A stretch of DNA of 64,000 bases from an uncultured Paracoccaceae bacterium (GCA_938092015.1 CALKOT010000001.1:1-64000), one strand, 5' to 3'; positions 26,280-34,947 are shown, counted from the stretch's first letter. The notes: generated by a model from the sequence alone, not told the origin. Made by a program: numbers and translations.

Positions 26280-27716
26280 ATGGACAAAACCGATCTCGCC
26301 TATCTGCCCGCCCATCAGGCGCTGGACTTGTTCCGCGCAAAGACCCTGTCGCCGGTCGAACACATGCAGGCCCTGATCGACCGCGCGGCTGAGGTGGAGC
26401 CAAAGGTCAACGCCCTGCCGATGACCTACCACGATCAGGCGATGGATGCGGCGAAAAAGGCCGAGGCGAAATACGCCGCCGGCAAGCGCACCCGCACGCT
26501 TGAGGGGCTGGCGGTCGGCATCAAGGATGAAAGCACGATCAAGGGCATGCCGACGACCTTTGGCAGCCTGTCGATGAAGGACAACATTGGCGAGGTGACC
26601 TCGCCCGTGAACGAAAAGATCATCAAGGCGGGTGGGATCGTTCACGCCCGCACCGCGACGCCGGAGTTTTCCTGCACGGTGATGACGCATACGAAACTAT
26701 GGGGTGTTACGCGCAATCCATGGAACCTGTCACTGACGCCCGGTGGATCATCTGGTGGCTCAGCGGCTTCGCTTGCTTCCGGGACGTCGGCGCTGGCGAC
26801 CGGATCTGACATCGGTGGTTCTATCCGCGTTCCATCTTCGACCTGCGGCCTGTTCGGGATCAAACCCACGTTTGGGCGCAACCCTGCGGACAGCCCCTTC
26901 AATCTTGACCAATATGCCGTCGATGGCCCCTTGGCCCGCACTGCGAAAGACATGGTTCTGTTACAGAATGTCATGAGTGGGCCGCACAAAGACGACATGG
27001 TCTCCATTCGGCCAAAACTGCGCATTTCCTCAGAGGTGAAATCGCTGGAAGGCTGGAAAATCGCCTATTCCCCCAATCTGGGATTCTACGAAGTCAGCGA
27101 CGAAGTCCGCGCCAACACAGAGGCCGCCCTCGACGTCTTCCGCGCAGCGGGGGCGACCGTTGAGCAAGTCGACTTAAGATGGACGGCTGATATCCTAGAT
27201 GGCGCCATGGCGCATCTTGAGCACCTCTTTGGCGGCTCACTGGCTGAGTTGGTGGACGAGGATCCGGACAGCTTCATGCCCTACACCCGCGCGCTGGTGG
27301 AAGGGTCACGCAATCGCACGGCTGCAGAGTTTCTTGAGGCAGGCGAAATCGCTAACCGCATGTACGCAGAGCTATCCAAAGTGTTCGCCAAGCACCGCCT
27401 GTTGATTTGCCCGACCACGGCGCTTGAAGCCGTGCCAGCTGAGTGTGACGGGGTCAGCGACCAAGTGCTGATCAACGGCAAATCGGTGCATACCTTGCAT
27501 GGCTGGATCATGACGGTTCCGTTTAACATGCTGAACTATTGCCCGGTTGTATCCGCCCCGTCGGGGCATGCCAAAAGCGGTGTTCCAACAGGCATACAGA
27601 TTGTTGGAAGAACCTACTGCGACGGTGATGTCTGCGCCGCAGCGATAGCATATGAACATGAACGGGGCGTACAGTTCACAGGCGCCGCGACGCGGCCGGG
27701 CTTTAGAGAGAGCTAG
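26280..27716 (+). CDS. Amidase signature family hydrolase (NylA-like)
   Basis: A 478-residue amidase with the Ser-cisSer-Lys triad: Lys82 in 'AVGIKDESTIKG', the cis-Ser in 'TPGGSSGGSAASLASG' (Ser157/158), and the nucleophile Ser181 in 'GSDIGGSIRVP'. Spacing agrees with that of NylA (6-aminohexanoate cyclic-dimer hydrolase) and of other amidase-signature enzymes. The ATG lies 9 bp after the NylB-like gene. Together with the importer and the YtcJ-like enzyme it would hydrolyse an imported amide in the cytoplasm. Glu-tRNA amidotransferase subunit A is unlikely because there is no gatB or gatC here. Confidence 0.87.
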   Translation: MDKTDLAYLPAHQALDLFRAKTLSPVEHMQALIDRAAEVEPKVNALPMTYHDQAMDAAKKAEAKYAAGKRTRTLEGLAVGIKDESTIKGMPTTFGSLSMKDNIGEVTSPVNEKIIKAGGIVHARTATPEFSCTVMTHTKLWGVTRNPWNLSLTPGGSSGGSAASLASGTSALATGSDIGGSIRVPSSTCGLFGIKPTFGRNPADSPFNLDQYAVDGPLARTAKDMVLLQNVMSGPHKDDMVSIRPKLRISSEVKSLEGWKIAYSPNLGFYEVSDEVRANTEAALDVFRAAGATVEQVDLRWTADILDGAMAHLEHLFGGSLAELVDEDPDSFMPYTRALVEGSRNRTAAEFLEAGEIANRMYAELSKVFAKHRLLICPTTALEAVPAECDGVSDQVLINGKSVHTLHGWIMTVPFNMLNYCPVVSAPSGHAKSGVPTGIQIVGRTYCDGDVCAAAIAYEHERGVQFTGAATRPGFRES

Positions 27717-27722
27717 TCGCTT

Positions 27723-27953
27723 TTAGCTTTGTTCCTCGCCGAGCTCTGGAATTGGGTCCCGGGTCAACGGATCATCACCTTTCGCGGTTGCCAGCACCAA
27801 TCCCAGCAATACGACCGTTGCTGCAAACAGGGTGATGACGAAGGTGTTGAAGTGGATGACATGCAGCCGCTCCAGCCCCAATGCTAGCCCCCCGCCGACG
27901 ATCAGTAGGATGAAAAGCCAATGGATCGGGCGGCCAAGAAAGATGCGTTTCAT
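27723..27953 (-). CDS. Small two-helix membrane protein linked to a TRAP transporter
   Basis: A 76-residue protein with two membrane segments (about 9-26 and 34-56) and an acidic tail ending 'PELGEEQS'. Its ATG overlaps the stop of the TRAP permease gene (ATGA), so it is translated with it. I do not recognise a family. Similar small hydrophobic proteins often accompany fused TAXI-TRAP permeases and may be accessory subunits. It is the last gene of the minus-strand TRAP operon and is convergent with the amidase gene. Confidence 0.65.
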   Translation of the reverse strand: MKRIFLGRPIHWLFILLIVGGGLALGLERLHVIHFNTFVITLFAATVVLLGLVLATAKGDDPLTRDPIPELGEEQS

Positions 27954-29956
27954 ATCGTGGCGCCTTTCTGTTTACGTCTTATCCGCGGCGCCAGCACGAT
28001 TGCCGAGATGATGCCGCCTGCAACGGGTGCAAACCAGCCGCTAACGCCATCCGTAATCATCGCCGTCGGCGGGAAGAGCAGGAGGAGAGCTGCGACCAGC
28101 AGCACAATCCGTTTTGCACCACTAAGAGGTCCGTTTTGCCAGCCTTCTATGGCGCTGGACAGTACCCAAAGGCCCGCAAGCGCTAATGCGGTTGAGACTG
28201 TGGTCAGCCACAGTGGCCCAACGAACAAGAGCGATGGGTTATAAACGAAGATCAATGGCGCCAGGTATTTGGTGACGCCAACTCGGGTTGATTCCACCGC
28301 TGTCGCCATGGGCGGCGTTTTCGCGATGGCCGCCGCCGCAAAACTGGCTAAGGCCACCGGCGGGGTGATGGTTGAAACGACGCCAAAGTAGAAGGCGAAC
28401 ATGTGGGCGGCGATTGGTTCAACCCCCGCTTTGATCAGTGCAGGTACAATCAAAGCGGCCACGGTGATGTAGACGGCGGTTGTCGTGATCCCCATGCCCA
28501 AGATGATCGACGCGACCCCGGTTAGGGCTAGCAGGATCAGGAGGCTGCCATCGGCCAACTCAATCACCGACTGGGTGAACTTTAGGCCTAGGCCCGAGAC
28601 AAAAACCGACCCGATAATCAGACCCGCGCAAGCGCAGGCGATGGAAACGGGGACAGTGGCCCTTACGCCAGCCTCTAGCGCAGCCAGCAGGTCAACTGGG
28701 CTCATCCGCGTAGAAGAGTTGATGAAGCTGAGAGCGACAAGCGCCGCCAGCCCGAAGAAGGCTGCCCGCATGGGCGTGTAGCCATACAGGAGGAAGCTGA
28801 TCAGGACGACGAGCGCGAAGAGCAGATGCCAACCACGGCGCAGGACCTCGCCCGTTTGCGGTAGCTCGGCTTTCGGCAGGGCGGCTAGACCGTGCTTTTC
28901 CGCCTCCAGGTGCACCATGAAGTAGATGGTGATGAAGTAGAGGAAAGCAGGGATAATCGCGGCAATGATGATCGTCGTGTAGGGAACGGCCAGAAATTCC
29001 GCCATGATGAAGGCGGCGGCGCCCATGATCGGCGGCGTGATCTGCCCACCGGATGAAGCGCAAGCCTCAACCGCTGCTGCGAACTTGGCGCGATATCCGA
29101 CGCGCTTCATCAAAGGGATGGTAAAGGACCCTGTCGTCACAACGTTGGCGACGGCGGACCCGGACACAGTGCCCATGAAGCCCGATGCGACGGCGGCGGC
29201 CTTTGCCGGGCCGCCGATGCGGTGGCCGGTGAGAGAGACCGCAAGTTCGATGAAGAACTTACCCGCGCCAGATCTGATCAGAACGGCGCCGAAGATAATG
29301 AAAAGGACGATATAGGTCGCGCAGACGAACAGCGGGATGCCGAAAATGCCGTCTGAGGACATAAAAAGCGTATCGACAAATTTCCCCCAGCGCACCGGTG
29401 GGCCGTAGAAGAAACCGAAAAAGTATTGCGCATTGAGCGCGTGGAACATGAAAAAGCCGGTGATCAGCACCATGGCCCAGCCGACGACGCGGCGGGTTGC
29501 TTCGAAGACAAGTGCGATCAGGATGCCACCGACGATGAGGTCATTTGGCGTCTTCTCGCCGTACCGCATGTGGAAAGCGTTGATGTCCCAAATCGTCCAA
29601 AGTTGGACGAACAAGATTAACCCCACCAAGGCCAAGTCGATGCCCAGTCCCAGCGCCCTAAGGTTATTGCGCGCGTCGCCATCGACCCAGACCGGGTCGT
29701 ACATTGAGCTGCGAAAGAGCGGCTTCATAAAGATGGCGAGCGTCAGCATGACGCTCAGATGGACGGATCGGAATGAGCGTCCCTCTGGCGTGCCGTAGAC
29801 GGCGGTGAAGAGGTGGAACAGCGCCAGGCCCACACTGATGGCGGCGCAGAAAAACAAAAGCGCGCTGGCGAAGTCCCAGCGGCGTGAAAGGAGGAGGCGC
29901 TCTAGGAAACCCGGCTCCTGCTTCTCCTGAAAGCTAATTTTGGAATTTTCAGTCAT
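27950..29956 (-). CDS. TRAP transporter permease, fused 4TM/12TM (DctQM-type, TAXI family)
   Basis: A 668-residue polytopic protein. The N-terminal part (about residues 25-190) is the small DctQ-like unit with four or five membrane segments. The rest is the DctM-like large subunit with the characteristic 'GFMGTVSGSAVANVVTTGSF' and 'ASSGGQITPPIMGAAAFIMAEF' motifs and about twelve membrane segments. Such fused permeases work with a TAXI-type binding protein and use a sodium or proton gradient. The binding-protein gene lies immediately upstream. The substrate is not evident; TAXI systems are reported for glutamate/2-oxoglutarate-type acids in some bacteria. Confidence 0.92.
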   Translation of the reverse strand: MTENSKISFQEKQEPGFLERLLLSRRWDFASALLFFCAAISVGLALFHLFTAVYGTPEGRSFRSVHLSVMLTLAIFMKPLFRSSMYDPVWVDGDARNNLRALGLGIDLALVGLILFVQLWTIWDINAFHMRYGEKTPNDLIVGGILIALVFEATRRVVGWAMVLITGFFMFHALNAQYFFGFFYGPPVRWGKFVDTLFMSSDGIFGIPLFVCATYIVLFIIFGAVLIRSGAGKFFIELAVSLTGHRIGGPAKAAAVASGFMGTVSGSAVANVVTTGSFTIPLMKRVGYRAKFAAAVEACASSGGQITPPIMGAAAFIMAEFLAVPYTTIIIAAIIPAFLYFITIYFMVHLEAEKHGLAALPKAELPQTGEVLRRGWHLLFALVVLISFLLYGYTPMRAAFFGLAALVALSFINSSTRMSPVDLLAALEAGVRATVPVSIACACAGLIIGSVFVSGLGLKFTQSVIELADGSLLILLALTGVASIILGMGITTTAVYITVAALIVPALIKAGVEPIAAHMFAFYFGVVSTITPPVALASFAAAAIAKTPPMATAVESTRVGVTKYLAPLIFVYNPSLLFVGPLWLTTVSTALALAGLWVLSSAIEGWQNGPLSGAKRIVLLVAALLLLFPPTAMITDGVSGWFAPVAGGIISAIVLAPRIRRKQKGATI

Positions 29957-29966
29957 AAGAAAGGCT

Positions 29967-29991
29967 CCGGCCCGCTGCGGTAGCGGGCCGG
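29967..29991 (-). other. Intercistronic stem-loop in the TAXI-TRAP operon
   Basis: CCGGCCCGCT and AGCGGGCCGG form a perfect 10-bp stem with a 5-base loop between the receptor gene stop and the permease start. There is no long T run. Such hairpins often protect the upstream binding-protein message or partially terminate, giving more receptor than permease. Confidence 0.65.
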
Positions 29992-29999
29992 ATCAGGGA

Positions 30000-30956
30000 T
30001 CAGCTGATCCCCAGTTCGTCGTAGCATTTCTGCGCGCCAGGGTGCACAGGGATCGCAACGCCATCAAGCGCCTTGGACTGTTCGACCCGGTTCCAGACTG
30101 ATTTCACCTCAGCGAACGTGCCGTGGTTGGCCCAGAACACTTTGCACATGTTGTAAACCAGATCGTCCGGCAGATCCTTGCTGACAACCATGTTCACAAC
30201 GATGCCCATTGAGTGAGTGTCTTCTGTGACCGACTGGTAAACACCTGCAGGCATGGTGCCTTCAAGATAGCCTGGGTTCGCTGCGATGATCGCTGCCTGA
30301 TCGTCTTTTGGCAGGCCGATGAAGCGGATGCCGGGGGACTGTTCAAGTTCAAGGAAACTTGCTTGCGGCATGTTCGTGGCCGCCATGAAGACGTCGATAT
30401 GGCCGTCTTTCATCAGCGCGACAGATTCCGTGTATCCAACGTGATGCACAGTGCCGCCATTGGCGCGGATCGAATCGAAAGTAATGCCATAGTGGCCGAG
30501 GATCGATTCAGCGAAGGCGGTGCCTGTCCACTTGGCTTTGCCCGGGCTGATGTTCTTGTCCTTCATGTCAGCGAAGGTCTTGATGTCGCTGTCTTCGCGG
30601 ACAGCCACCTGGAACATAGAGCCGTAGAGCGTTGCGAAATGGCGGACACCTTCCTGTTTGGAGTTGAACTTGCCAACGCCATTATATCCGTTCGCCGTCG
30701 TATGGGCGTAGGAGAAACCAACCTCAGCGTCGCCGCCAGCCACAGCGAGCACGTTTGAGATACCGCCGCCCGAAGTGTTGGATGTTGAGATGCCGTCGAT
30801 GTTTTCTTCCATCACCTGCATGATTTTCGCGCCCAACGGATACCAAGAGCCGCCCGAGGGGCCGGACACCATGCGCACGAATGTATCGGCCTGCGCCGGA
30901 GCAACCGCCATTACCGCGAAAGCAGCAGGGGCCAGAAGTTTTGCCAGATTATTCAT
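30000..30956 (-). CDS. TRAP transporter solute receptor, TAXI family
   Basis: A 318-residue periplasmic protein with signal peptide (cleavage after 'AQA' near residue 23). The mature part has the TAXI signature: 'VRMVSGPSGGSWYPLGAKIMQ', then 'NTSGGGISNVLAVAGGDAEVG' and 'GHIDVFMAATNMPQASFLEL'. Ribosome binding site GGGAGG lies 5 bp before the ATG. It delivers substrate to the fused permease encoded downstream. It is the first gene of the three-gene minus-strand operon; its promoter should be in the AT-rich region beyond 30957. Confidence 0.92.
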   Translation of the reverse strand: MNNLAKLLAPAAFAVMAVAPAQADTFVRMVSGPSGGSWYPLGAKIMQVMEENIDGISTSNTSGGGISNVLAVAGGDAEVGFSYAHTTANGYNGVGKFNSKQEGVRHFATLYGSMFQVAVREDSDIKTFADMKDKNISPGKAKWTGTAFAESILGHYGITFDSIRANGGTVHHVGYTESVALMKDGHIDVFMAATNMPQASFLELEQSPGIRFIGLPKDDQAAIIAANPGYLEGTMPAGVYQSVTEDTHSMGIVVNMVVSKDLPDDLVYNMCKVFWANHGTFAEVKSVWNRVEQSKALDGVAIPVHPGAQKCYDELGIS

Positions 30957-31408
30957 GAATTCCTCCCATTTATTTTTTTGATGATGTCACGTTAACGGAC
31001 AGATAGGCTCTGTCCAGAATTCTGAGCCTGTTTCATATGTTCCGCGTCACTGACCCGGGGTAACGTGATGTCTTTGCGTCTGTTTTAGGATTTCCGGGGC
31101 AATTCTGGAGAATTGGAGCCCGTCACACAGTCTTCGAACCATACTTTGCTAGAATGCAGATGTAGCCGTAAGCGGCGCAGGTTCTGAAGGTTTCGTATGA
31201 ACGTCACCATACACGATTGGAAAAGCGGCGGCTTTGGCTGCAGCGCCCATTTGCGTTCGAGGCGATCAATATTTTTGGTAATGGGCCAAAGGGTTTGGCG
31301 TTTCTGCCGTAGATGGATGTTTACTGATAGCGCGATATCGTAAACACTGGATCGCGCACCAGCGGACAATTTGAGGCCTGCTATGTGGCAGAGCTTGAGA
31401 TCGGAAAA
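30957..31408. other. 452-bp intergenic region, lower GC, no recognisable gene
   Basis: It holds the leader of the TAXI receptor gene (T-rich stretch at 30969-30978) and spacer up to the fnr-like fragment. A minus-strand frame of 127 codons runs through 31085-31468 but shows no family features, no good ribosome site and overlaps the fnr-like start, so it is not called. No FNR-type box was seen here. Confidence 0.5.
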
Positions 31409-31813
31409 ATGAACTCTCACACGAACAATACGGCCCTTCGTGAATGCGGCGACTGCCCAATCAGACATCGAGCGGTATGTTCTCGCAGTACCGATGTAGA
31501 GCTGGAGCAGCTAAATCGGATGAAGACCTACAAGGTCTATCAACCCGGAGAGGCGCTTCAATGGGCCGGAGATGAGATTGAGCAGTTGGGATCAATCGTT
31601 ACGGGGGCTGCTTCAATTTCACAGACGCTGGAAGATGGGCGCCGGCAAATGGTTGGCCTTTTGCTTCCAAGCGACTTCATAGGGCGGCCCGGTCGGGAAA
31701 CTTCGCCATTCGACGTAACTGCCATGGTTGAGACTGTCGTTTGCCGCTTTCGTCGGAAAGAGTTTGAAGGCCTGGTTGATGGCTCATCGGCTGTGAACCA
31801 TTCTCCGCTCTAA
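31409..31813 (+). pseudogene. fnrL: FnrL-type regulator, N-terminal fragment (sensor domain only)
   Basis: A 134-residue frame starting 'MNSHTNNTALRECGDCPIRH'. It has the FNR iron-sulfur ligands 'CGDCPIRHRAVC' and the cyclic-nucleotide-fold segment 'SISQTLEDGRRQMVGLLLP' then 'SDFIGRPGR', closely resembling Rhodobacterales FnrL, including 'VVCRFRRKEFEGLV'. Similarity stops at about residue 125, where the text becomes 'DGSSAVNHSPL' and ends. Intact FnrL has about 245 residues with a helix-turn-helix at the C-terminus, which is absent. The break is followed at once by an integrase gene. The fragment might still be made but cannot bind DNA as FNR does. Confidence 0.8.
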
Positions 31814-31878
31814 TTCTGTTTTAAGTCCCTGATTTGCATACGATTTAACGATCGGTCATTGCACGGGGGTAGAACAAA

Positions 31879-32390
31879 TTGGGGAACAAATATCCAAAGT
31901 ATGTTTATTGTAAACACCGGGTTTTTTACTTTGTCAGGAGGGTGCCAAAACCGCTTCTTGGACATTACTCAGTCGATAAGATAGCGCTTTCACTTCGAAC
32001 TAAATCAATAGCTATCGCCCAAGTCCGTGCGGCGAAGGTCTCGCAACAATTGGAAGACGAATGGTCAAATCTGGCCTGGAATGTTTGCGAGAGCCCCCTA
32101 TCACGCTATCGGACATGCTCCATAGCCAGAACTACGCCCGCTCAGGGGCCAACGGTCAGTAAAGCGAAAAGCCTATATCTGGCGCAAGTCGGTGTTGGAC
32201 GATCAAAGACATTCTTCAATAGTGTGGAGAGAGCTGTTAGCTGTCTTATCGAATGCTCTGGTGATAAAACAATCGATGCCATTACTCGTGCGGATGTTAA
32301 TGACTTTAGAGACAGCCTGATTGCGCGAGGTCTTGCTTCAGCAAGCGTCAAACGCAACCTAAGCACTCTCAGGGCTCTAGTCTGGTTTGC
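31879..32390 (+). pseudogene. Tyrosine-type site-specific integrase, N-terminal fragment
   Basis: From a TTG at 31879 the frame encodes the arm/core-binding part of a phage-type integrase: 'YVYCKHRVFYFVRRVPKPLL' and 'LSLRTKSIAIAQVRAAKVSQ', as in the DUF6538-type N-terminal domain. A SAM-like core-binding domain follows ('ITRADVNDFRDSLIARGL', 'SVKRNLSTLRALVWFA'). The catalytic domain with Arg-His-Arg-Tyr is missing, because the frame runs into ccoI sequence at about 32390. Base composition is much lower in GC than the neighbours, and leucine and serine codons are more AT-rich, as expected for a mobile element. No direct repeats marking an attachment site were identified. Confidence 0.75.
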
Positions 32391-32860
32391 TATGGCATTG
32401 ATGTTAAGATCATGACCGGCGACGCCAAAACTGCTGCATTGAAAATTGCTGATCAGCTTGGAATTGCGGATGTCAGGTCTGACCTAAAGCCAGAAGACAA
32501 GGTCGAGCATCTCACCAACCTTAAGAATGAGGGGCGTCGCGTTCTGATGATTGGCGATGGACTGAACGATGCCGCCGCACTGAACACGGCTCACGTTTCA
32601 ATTGCGCCAGCCTCTGCGCTTGATTGTGCGAGAGCGGCCTCTGATATCGTATTGCTGGGTGATGACTTGAGGCCTGTCATTTCTGCGATGAAAACGTCGC
32701 GCGCGGCGCGGCGCAGAATTATTGAAAATTTCTCTATCGCCATAGGCTATAATCTCATCGCCGTTCCCATTGCGCTTGTTGGGGCAGCTACGCCGCTGAT
32801 AGCAGCACTTGCGATGTCGTTATCCTCAATTTCAGTTTCATTGAACGCGATAAGAGGTGT
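32391..32860 (+). pseudogene. ccoI: CcoI-type copper-translocating P-type ATPase, C-terminal fragment
   Basis: The frame opens at the junction with 'GIDVKIMTGD' and continues with 'DLKPEDKVEHLTNLKNEGRR'. The hinge motif 'VLMIGDGLNDAAALNTAHVS' follows, then the last membrane pair 'NFSIAIGYNLIAVPIALVGA' and 'MSLSSISVSLNAIRG'. This is the end of the P domain and the terminal helices of CcoI/FixI, the copper ATPase needed for cbb3 oxidase assembly. The phosphorylated Asp (DKTGT), the metal-binding domain and the first six helices are absent. The open frame reads on through ccoS in another frame to 32990, which shows that the natural stop is also lost. Confidence 0.8.
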
Positions 32861-32869
32861 TAGAAGACT

Positions 32870-33013
32870 ATTCTTCTCTTGCTTGTGCCAGTTGCCGTAC
32901 TTCTTTGTTTTGCGGGTCTGGCCGCGTTTTTATGGGCGTTACGCTCGGGCCAATTTGAAGACGCGGAAGGGCAAGGCTGGCGCGTCTTAATCGATGACGA
33001 TGATCCTGATTGA
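32870..33013 (+). pseudogene. ccoS: CcoS, cbb3 oxidase assembly protein, remnant without clear start
   Basis: Frame 32870-33013 encodes 'LLLVPVAVLLCFAGLAAFLW' followed by 'ALRSGQFEDAEGQGWRVL' and an acidic end 'IDDDDPD'. This is the single membrane helix plus the conserved (A/S)LRSGQ(F/Y)ED motif of CcoS. No ATG or GTG lies at the expected place. A TAG occurs just upstream at 32861, so initiation would need ATT 32870 or TTG 32879. It directly follows the ccoI remnant, the usual ccoIS order. It is probably non-functional given that its partner is truncated. Confidence 0.72.
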
Positions 33014-33117
33014 TTTGACGTAACGTTCTGGCCAATTGTTGTTTGGAAGCGTTTGATTTAGGCAGTCGGTAAGTGATTTATACGTTCCCCATAGACAGTA
33101 TCTGCGCTATCATTAAA

Positions 33118-33135
33118 AATGAATGACCGTTCATT
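33118..33135. promoter_or_regulatory. Inverted repeat, probable TetR-type operator before the acyl-CoA synthetase gene
   Basis: AATGAA-TGACCG-TTCATT has perfect 6-bp arms around a 6-bp spacer and lies 18 bp before the GTG start. TGAAyG..CrTTCA-like dyads are typical of TetR-family regulators of acyl-CoA metabolism. No regulator gene is adjacent, so the assignment is tentative. Confidence 0.45.
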
Positions 33136-33153
33136 TATTTGAAGGGATGGAGA

Positions 33154-34854
33154 GTGACTGATCGCACCCCACGAGACGGCATGTCTCATGTTTTCGGCGC
33201 AACTGATGAACCGTTGCTGAGTAAGACTATTCCAGAAGTTCTGGCCGAAACCGTTGCTGCTTGGTCTGATCGTGACGCTGCGATTTTCCCGCAACAAAAC
33301 ATCCGATGGACTTGGACCGAATTCGCGGCAGAGATTGACCGCCTCGCCAGCGGCCTTTTGGCGCTTGGAACGAAGAAAGGCGACCGGGTTGGCATTTGGT
33401 CGCCAAACCGTGTGGAATGGCTGCTGACACAGTTCGCCACCGCGCGCATCGGCGCTATTCTGGTCTGCATAAATCCTGCATATCGCAAAAGCGAACTCGA
33501 ATACGCGTTAAACAAGGTTGGCTGCTCGACGCTGATCATGGCTGCCGCCTTCAAGACCTCCGACTATATTGGAATGCTGCAGGATCTGGCGCCCGAAATG
33601 ATGGACGCAGCACCGGGCGCGCTACAGGCGGCGGCCTTTCCCAATCTGAAGAATGTAGTAGTGACCGGTGAGTCGCCTGCGGGCGCCTTTAGTTTCGATG
33701 CAGTGATGGACTTGGGGACTGCTGACAAAGTTGCTCTGGACGCCATCACCGCGTCGCTTGACCCCGACGATGCGATCAACATTCAGTTTACATCAGGGAC
33801 GACAGGTAGCCCGAAAGGCGCCTGCCTCAGCCACATTAACATCGTGAACAACGCGCATTTCGTCACCGCAACGATGAATTTCACAGAACAAGATCGCCTG
33901 TGCATCCCGGTGCCGTTCTATCATTGCTTTGGCATGGTGATGGGCACACTGGGCTGCGCGACCAAAGGCGCCGCGATGATTGTGCCAGGCGAAGGGTTTG
34001 ATCCGGCAGAGACCTTGCAAGCCGTGTCGGACGAGAAATGCACTGCTCTTTTTGGAGTGCCGACGATGTTCGTGACGGAACTGGCGCTGGACAATTTCGA
34101 TAACTACGACCTCAGCCATCTGCGGACCGGCATCATGGCGGGCGCGCCGTGCCCAGAACAGGTTATGAAAGAGGTACTGGCGAAGATGAATATGTCTGAA
34201 GTGACCATCGCCTACGGCATGACTGAAACCTCGCCCGTGTCTTTCCAGACTAATGTAGACGACCCGATGAAGATGCGGACTTCAACAGTTGGGCGCATTC
34301 ATCCCCATGTCGAATGTAAGGTCATTGATGAGACTGGCGACACCACGCCTGCTGGCGTGCAGGGCGAGTTGCTGACGCGGGGCTATTCGGTGATGAAAGG
34401 CTATTGGGGCGAGGAAGAAAAAACCGTCGCCTCAATCGATGCCGATGGCTGGATGCATTCCGGCGATCTGGCGGTGATCGATGCTGAAGGGTTCTGCAAC
34501 ATCACGAGCCGCGTCAAAGACATGATCTGCCGGGGCGGCGAAAACATCTATCCGCGTGAGGTGGAGGAGTTTCTGTTTACTCATCCTGACATTGCGCAAG
34601 CTCAGGTGTTTGGCGTACCGGATGAAAGATTGGGCGAAATCGCTTGCGCCTGGATTGTTCCACAACAAGGGGCCAACCTGGACGAGGCGGCAGTGAAGAA
34701 TTTCTGTAAGGAGAACATCGCTCACTACAAAATGCCCGCCCATGTCCGGTTCAAAGATGAGTTGCCCATGACGGTGACCGGCAAGCCGCAGAAATTCATC
34801 ATGAGCGCTATGATGTCCGAGGAACTGGGACTGAATGCCAAAGATGCACAATAA
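33154..34854 (+). CDS. Acyl-CoA synthetase (AMP-binding, medium/long-chain type)
   Basis: About 566 residues from GTG 33154, which has GAAGGGA 7 bp upstream; an ATG at 33181 is an alternative. It is an ANL-superfamily ligase: A3 motif 'IQFTSGTTGSPKGACLSH' (P-loop), A5 'AYGMTETSPVSF', A7 'HSGDLAVIDAEGFCNITSR', A8 'KDMICRGGENIYPREVEEFL' and A10 Lys in 'PMTVTGKPQKF'. It activates a carboxylic acid to its acyl-CoA with ATP. Homologues of this length act on fatty acids; an aromatic or branched substrate is possible. It appears monocistronic between the cco scar and the cox genes. Confidence 0.88.
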   Translation: MTDRTPRDGMSHVFGATDEPLLSKTIPEVLAETVAAWSDRDAAIFPQQNIRWTWTEFAAEIDRLASGLLALGTKKGDRVGIWSPNRVEWLLTQFATARIGAILVCINPAYRKSELEYALNKVGCSTLIMAAAFKTSDYIGMLQDLAPEMMDAAPGALQAAAFPNLKNVVVTGESPAGAFSFDAVMDLGTADKVALDAITASLDPDDAINIQFTSGTTGSPKGACLSHINIVNNAHFVTATMNFTEQDRLCIPVPFYHCFGMVMGTLGCATKGAAMIVPGEGFDPAETLQAVSDEKCTALFGVPTMFVTELALDNFDNYDLSHLRTGIMAGAPCPEQVMKEVLAKMNMSEVTIAYGMTETSPVSFQTNVDDPMKMRTSTVGRIHPHVECKVIDETGDTTPAGVQGELLTRGYSVMKGYWGEEEKTVASIDADGWMHSGDLAVIDAEGFCNITSRVKDMICRGGENIYPREVEEFLFTHPDIAQAQVFGVPDERLGEIACAWIVPQQGANLDEAAVKNFCKENIAHYKMPAHVRFKDELPMTVTGKPQKFIMSAMMSEELGLNAKDAQ

Positions 34855-34947
34855 GACCTTCTTGTGATATCGATATGCGGGCGTTAGCTTTCCTTAACGC
34901 TGCGCCAGAGTCGCGGACGAAAAGAACAATGCTGACGGGAAGATTTC

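Noticed and set aside
26280..27716. Amidase read as glutamyl-tRNA amidotransferase subunit A
   Set aside because: No gatB or gatC nearby, and the position behind a transporter and NylB-like gene fits a catabolic amidase.
31085..31468. 127-codon minus-strand reading frame
   Set aside because: No family features, no convincing ribosome site, overlaps the fnrL-like start and lies in degraded sequence.
31790..31830. Sequence resembling a tRNA 3' end (gaaccattctccgct) that could be an integrase attachment site
   Set aside because: No acceptor stem, anticodon or D-arm could be found upstream, and no second copy was seen.
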